From a virus: a stretch of 22,046 nucleotides of DNA. Where the stretch lies: IMG/VR virus record IMGVR_UViG_3300044712_002209, positions 1 to 22,046 of that record; one strand, 5' to 3'. The notes below the pieces were generated by a model. That model searched no databases. It was not told the origin of the DNA and saw only the letters and a program-made list of their open reading frames with translations. The stretch's first letter is position 1. Each line of letters opens with the position of its first letter. This document shows, piece after piece, positions 19,886-22,046 of this stretch. Made by a program: the position numbers and the translations under genes.

Positions 19886-20485
19886 ATGTCGGTCAAAGTC
19901 AGAGAAGGGATGGAGCGGATACGCACCATCAAATACACCCATTCCAGCGCCACCGTAAAGGACACCATCTACTACCTTAACGGGATGGTCCTTCTGGCGC
20001 AGAATTCCGCCGACGCCAACGTCGAGAACGTTTTCATCGTCGCGGGCCTTATCGAGTACGCCAAGACCTCGGCCCAGGCATGGACCGGCGGCCAGAAGAT
20101 CTACTGGGACGCGGGGAACAGCGTCTTCACCAACGTCTATGCAATCGGCCTCATCCTGGCCGGCTACGCCTACGAGGCCGCGGCCAACCCGACCGCTACC
20201 GGCTTCCTGGCCCTCTCCCCCGAGATGCGGGCCGCCTCCAACCCCACCCACTCCATAATCGCCTCCGGATCTTCCGCATCCGAGACCGACGCCGACGCCA
20301 CCGTAACCGTCACCATCCCCGGCCTGGCGGCAACCGACAGGTGCGTTGCCAGCCTTCACGCAGCGGCCAACGCCGTTTACGTGACCAAGGTGGTCCCGAC
20401 AGCCGACACGCTCACCATCACCCTTTCCGGCAACGGCGGGGCCGGCACGATAGTCGATTACATCTGCTGCCGGGCGGTAATCTGA
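19886..20485 (+). CDS. Capsid decoration (DUF2190-like) protein with extra C-terminal domain
   Basis: A 199-residue protein. Residues about 1-110 resemble DUF2190/capsid cement proteins: a short beta protein with VKDTIYYLNGMVLLAQ, TGGQKIYWDAGNSVFTN and IGLILAGYAYEAA, the GxxVYWDxxxxxxT and IGxAxxxA motifs of the family. These proteins bind the outside of the shell and stabilise it. Residues about 125-199 (ADATVTVTIPGL...DTLTITLSGNGGAGTIVDY) form a second beta-rich domain that simple DUF2190 proteins lack. AGAGGA precedes the ATG. It lies directly before the capsid gene, as usual. Confidence 0.75.
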   Translation: MSVKVREGMERIRTIKYTHSSATVKDTIYYLNGMVLLAQNSADANVENVFIVAGLIEYAKTSAQAWTGGQKIYWDAGNSVFTNVYAIGLILAGYAYEAAANPTATGFLALSPEMRAASNPTHSIIASGSSASETDADATVTVTIPGLAATDRCVASLHAAANAVYVTKVVPTADTLTITLSGNGGAGTIVDYICCRAVI

Positions 20486-20491
20486 TCCACA

Positions 20492-20508
20492 GGGGGCGAA
20501 GCGCCCCC
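20492..20508 (+). terminator. Strong hairpin between decoration and capsid genes
   Basis: GGGGGCG (20492-20498) and CGCCCCC (20502-20508) pair perfectly around AAG. Only two T follow, so termination would be partial at most. It may instead protect or divide the mRNA so that the capsid gene downstream is made in excess. Confidence 0.4.
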
Positions 20509-20540
20509 TTAACTATTTAAGACTACGGGAGGATAAACAA

Positions 20541-21599
20541 ATGCCTTATATCAGACGAGACCCTTTCCACACCATGAAACTCTTCACCATCGAAACCTGC
20601 GAGGCGATGAAGGCCATGGACGTTCAGGAGCGCCGGCAGAAACTGTGCGGGCTCCTCACCGCGTTCTTCCAGAACAAGATGCCCCAGACCCCCCTAGCGG
20701 TAGAGATCGCCAAGGAAATGGGCGTTGACGAGGATCTGATCGTCAAGATGCTTGGGCTATTGGCCGCCAAGGGCGCCACAGGCCCCAGCGACGCGCCCAA
20801 CCTGATGAATCGCGGCACCCCGGTCACAGCCGGCGTCTTTTACACCGCCCAGGTAGACCCGCTGCTTGACTTCGGGTTTGAAGAGCTGTTCGACTTTGTC
20901 GATATGCGTCAGAGCCTCCAGACCTCCTTCGACATCCTGGATGTTTCCAACCTCATCACCTTCGCCGAGGTGAAGAGCGGCGAGCGGATGAAGAAGTACG
21001 GCATCCAGGACGCGAAGTCCAGCGTCTCCAAGATGATCGTCGCCGCGGCCCTGGGGATCATGGACGACTGGATCAATTACGCCATGTACTGGAACCTGAA
21101 CCAGGCGGCGGTGGAGGCCAAGTCCAAGTATTACGACAAAATGGCCACCGATCATTATGCGCTTATCGTCGCCGCGGCCCAGGCCCAGGCCTTCGCCACC
21201 GATGACATCGGCACCATCAACGCCGCCTGTGCCAGCATCCTTTCCGGCTGCGCAGCCAAGGGCTACACCCTCACGGGTAACGAAACCTTTGAACTCCGTG
21301 CCAACATCAGCCTGAAAGACAGGATAGAGAAGGCGTTCGCCCTGACCTTCAATTCGCCGGGGCCGACTACCCCGCGTCAACTCGTTTTTACCCTCAACCG
21401 GAAATACAGCACCAAGCTGCTCACCACCGAATATTACGTGGTGCTTGCTGGGCGGAAGATCAAGCGTGGCGTCTGGTCCGACCTTTCCGCCGAAACCGAC
21501 CGCGATATCCTCATGCGCGGCACCGACGTGGCCTATTGCGGCGAATACAACGCCGGCGTCGGCGAAGTGCAGCAGGTAAGGAAGTGCGCGCTGTCGTAG
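20541..21599 (+). CDS. Probable major capsid protein
   Basis: A 352-residue soluble protein in the canonical place after protease/scaffold and decoration genes. Its first about 85 residues are helical and charged (delta-domain-like); the rest alternates strands and helices without membrane segments or enzyme motifs, with QTSFDILDVSNLITFAEVKSG and the closing ILMRGTDVAYCGEYNAG reminiscent of HK97-fold capsid proteins. GGGAGG lies 9 bases before the ATG, a strong site suited to high expression. The identification is by size, order and general sequence character; no single diagnostic motif was seen. Confidence 0.7.
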   Translation: MPYIRRDPFHTMKLFTIETCEAMKAMDVQERRQKLCGLLTAFFQNKMPQTPLAVEIAKEMGVDEDLIVKMLGLLAAKGATGPSDAPNLMNRGTPVTAGVFYTAQVDPLLDFGFEELFDFVDMRQSLQTSFDILDVSNLITFAEVKSGERMKKYGIQDAKSSVSKMIVAAALGIMDDWINYAMYWNLNQAAVEAKSKYYDKMATDHYALIVAAAQAQAFATDDIGTINAACASILSGCAAKGYTLTGNETFELRANISLKDRIEKAFALTFNSPGPTTPRQLVFTLNRKYSTKLLTTEYYVVLAGRKIKRGVWSDLSAETDRDILMRGTDVAYCGEYNAGVGEVQQVRKCALS

Positions 21600-21603
21600 T
21601 CGC

Positions 21604-21627
21604 GTAGGGGCGGTTCGTGAACCGCCC
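21604..21627. repeat. GTAGGGGCG palindrome, copy 5
   Basis: Identical to copy 4 over 24 bases. It begins 4 bases after the capsid stop and is followed 15 bases later by copy 6 in the opposite orientation. Confidence 0.85.
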
Positions 21628-21642
21628 TTTACCCAAACAATC

Positions 21643-21666
21643 GGGCGGTTCGCTAACCGCCCCTAC
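21643..21666. repeat. GTAGGGGCG palindrome, copy 6 (inverted)
   Basis: On the minus strand it reads GTAGGGGCGGTTAGCGAACC then GCCC. With copy 5 it makes an inverted pair, so the two can fold separately or with each other into one long stem around a 15-base spacer. It ends 9 bases before the next start codon. Confidence 0.85.
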
Positions 21667-21675
21667 AAGTTCATC

Positions 21676-22046
21676 ATGGCCAAGATCACCGCCCAAAATC
21701 TCAAAGACTTAGGCTTCGTCCCAGAGATGTTCGCCAACCAGAGCACCGGCACCTTTGACGCCTTCCTTGCAGCCGTCATAGATGAACAGGCAGAGCTTCT
21801 CACCGTGCGTATAGGACCCTCCCGCTATGCCGATACCGGGACCATGGCGATTTACGTCGCTTACGCCGAGAAATCCCTCTGCATCGCCGAATTATGGGAC
21901 CGTCGCATAACCACGAAGTTGGGGCAGGCGAAATTCGGCGGAGAGACACAGGTCTCCACGGCCTTCGAGGAAAAGCAGCGGGATTACTGGCGCGGGGAAG
22001 GTGAAAGGATCATCTCGGCGAAGATCATCAGCGACTCCGCCGAGGA
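21676..22046 (+). CDS. Probable head-tail connector protein (partial, runs off right edge)
   Basis: The frame is open from the ATG at 21676 to the end of the window, giving 123 residues. It starts MAKITAQNLKDLGFVPEMFA and continues with a helical region (MAIYVAYAEKSLCIAELWDR). Position right after the capsid gene and the mostly helical character fit a head completion or connector protein, but no family motif is decisive. There is no good ribosome site, because the palindrome pair fills the upstream gap; a later ATG at 21727 is a possible alternative. Confidence 0.55.
   Translation, partial: MAKITAQNLKDLGFVPEMFANQSTGTFDAFLAAVIDEQAELLTVRIGPSRYADTGTMAIYVAYAEKSLCIAELWDRRITTKLGQAKFGGETQVSTAFEEKQRDYWRGEGERIISAKIISDSAE

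Overview
The window is a stretch of temperate tailed-phage DNA, most likely an integrated prophage. It runs from a CI-type repressor at the left edge through early, replication and regulatory genes to the head genes, and ends inside a probable head-tail connector gene. No host gene was recognised. The genes are GC-rich apart from one sharply AT-rich island. Short G/C-run palindromes and GTAGGGGCGG-type palindromes, which I associate with Deltaproteobacteria and related lineages, suggest a host of that kind, but this assignment is weak.

Layout. 1-763 (minus strand): partial CI-like repressor and a zinc-ribbon protein. 817-4356 (plus): a tightly overlapping early operon with a gp16/Cro-like regulator, a CII-like regulator, small phage proteins, a short tyrosine recombinase and a probable tandem OB-fold DNA-binding protein. 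4429-4894 (minus): a two-gene accessory cassette under a near-ideal promoter with a palindromic operator. 5103-6926 (plus): a small phage protein, an integron-integrase-type recombinase and a small PnuC-like membrane protein. 6923-9967: a 1014-residue primase-helicase whose ATPase domain lies in an AT-rich mosaic block, followed by an iteron array that is probably its origin. 10290-10775: non-coding, perhaps recombinase arm sites. 10776-12024: a third tyrosine recombinase and a Mor/C-like activator. 12100-12909: a candidate c4-type antisense-RNA immunity cassette upstream of a BRO antirepressor. 12906-13349: RadC-like protein. 13453-22046: terminase subunits, portal-MuF fusion, prohead protease with nested scaffold, decoration protein, major capsid protein and a connector candidate.

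How it may work together. The CI-like repressor and gp16/Cro-like protein form a left-hand immunity region. The 12.1-12.9 kb cassette resembles the P1/P7 immI and P4 immunity logic: two copies of a target (TATCCA/ATCCA plus ACCCAAGG) flank one complementary segment, and the second target covers the Shine-Dalgarno sequence ahead of the antirepressor gene. Three promoter-like elements with identical spacing (AGTGTCC-N16-GAC-N9-TG[A/C]TA[A/T]) stand before the antisense cassette, the terminase operon and the protease/capsid operon. The first overlaps the stop codon of the Mor/C-like gene, which makes that protein the obvious candidate for switching on all three. Palindromic repeats are scattered through the head genes, three of them inserted in frame inside the terminase and portal genes.
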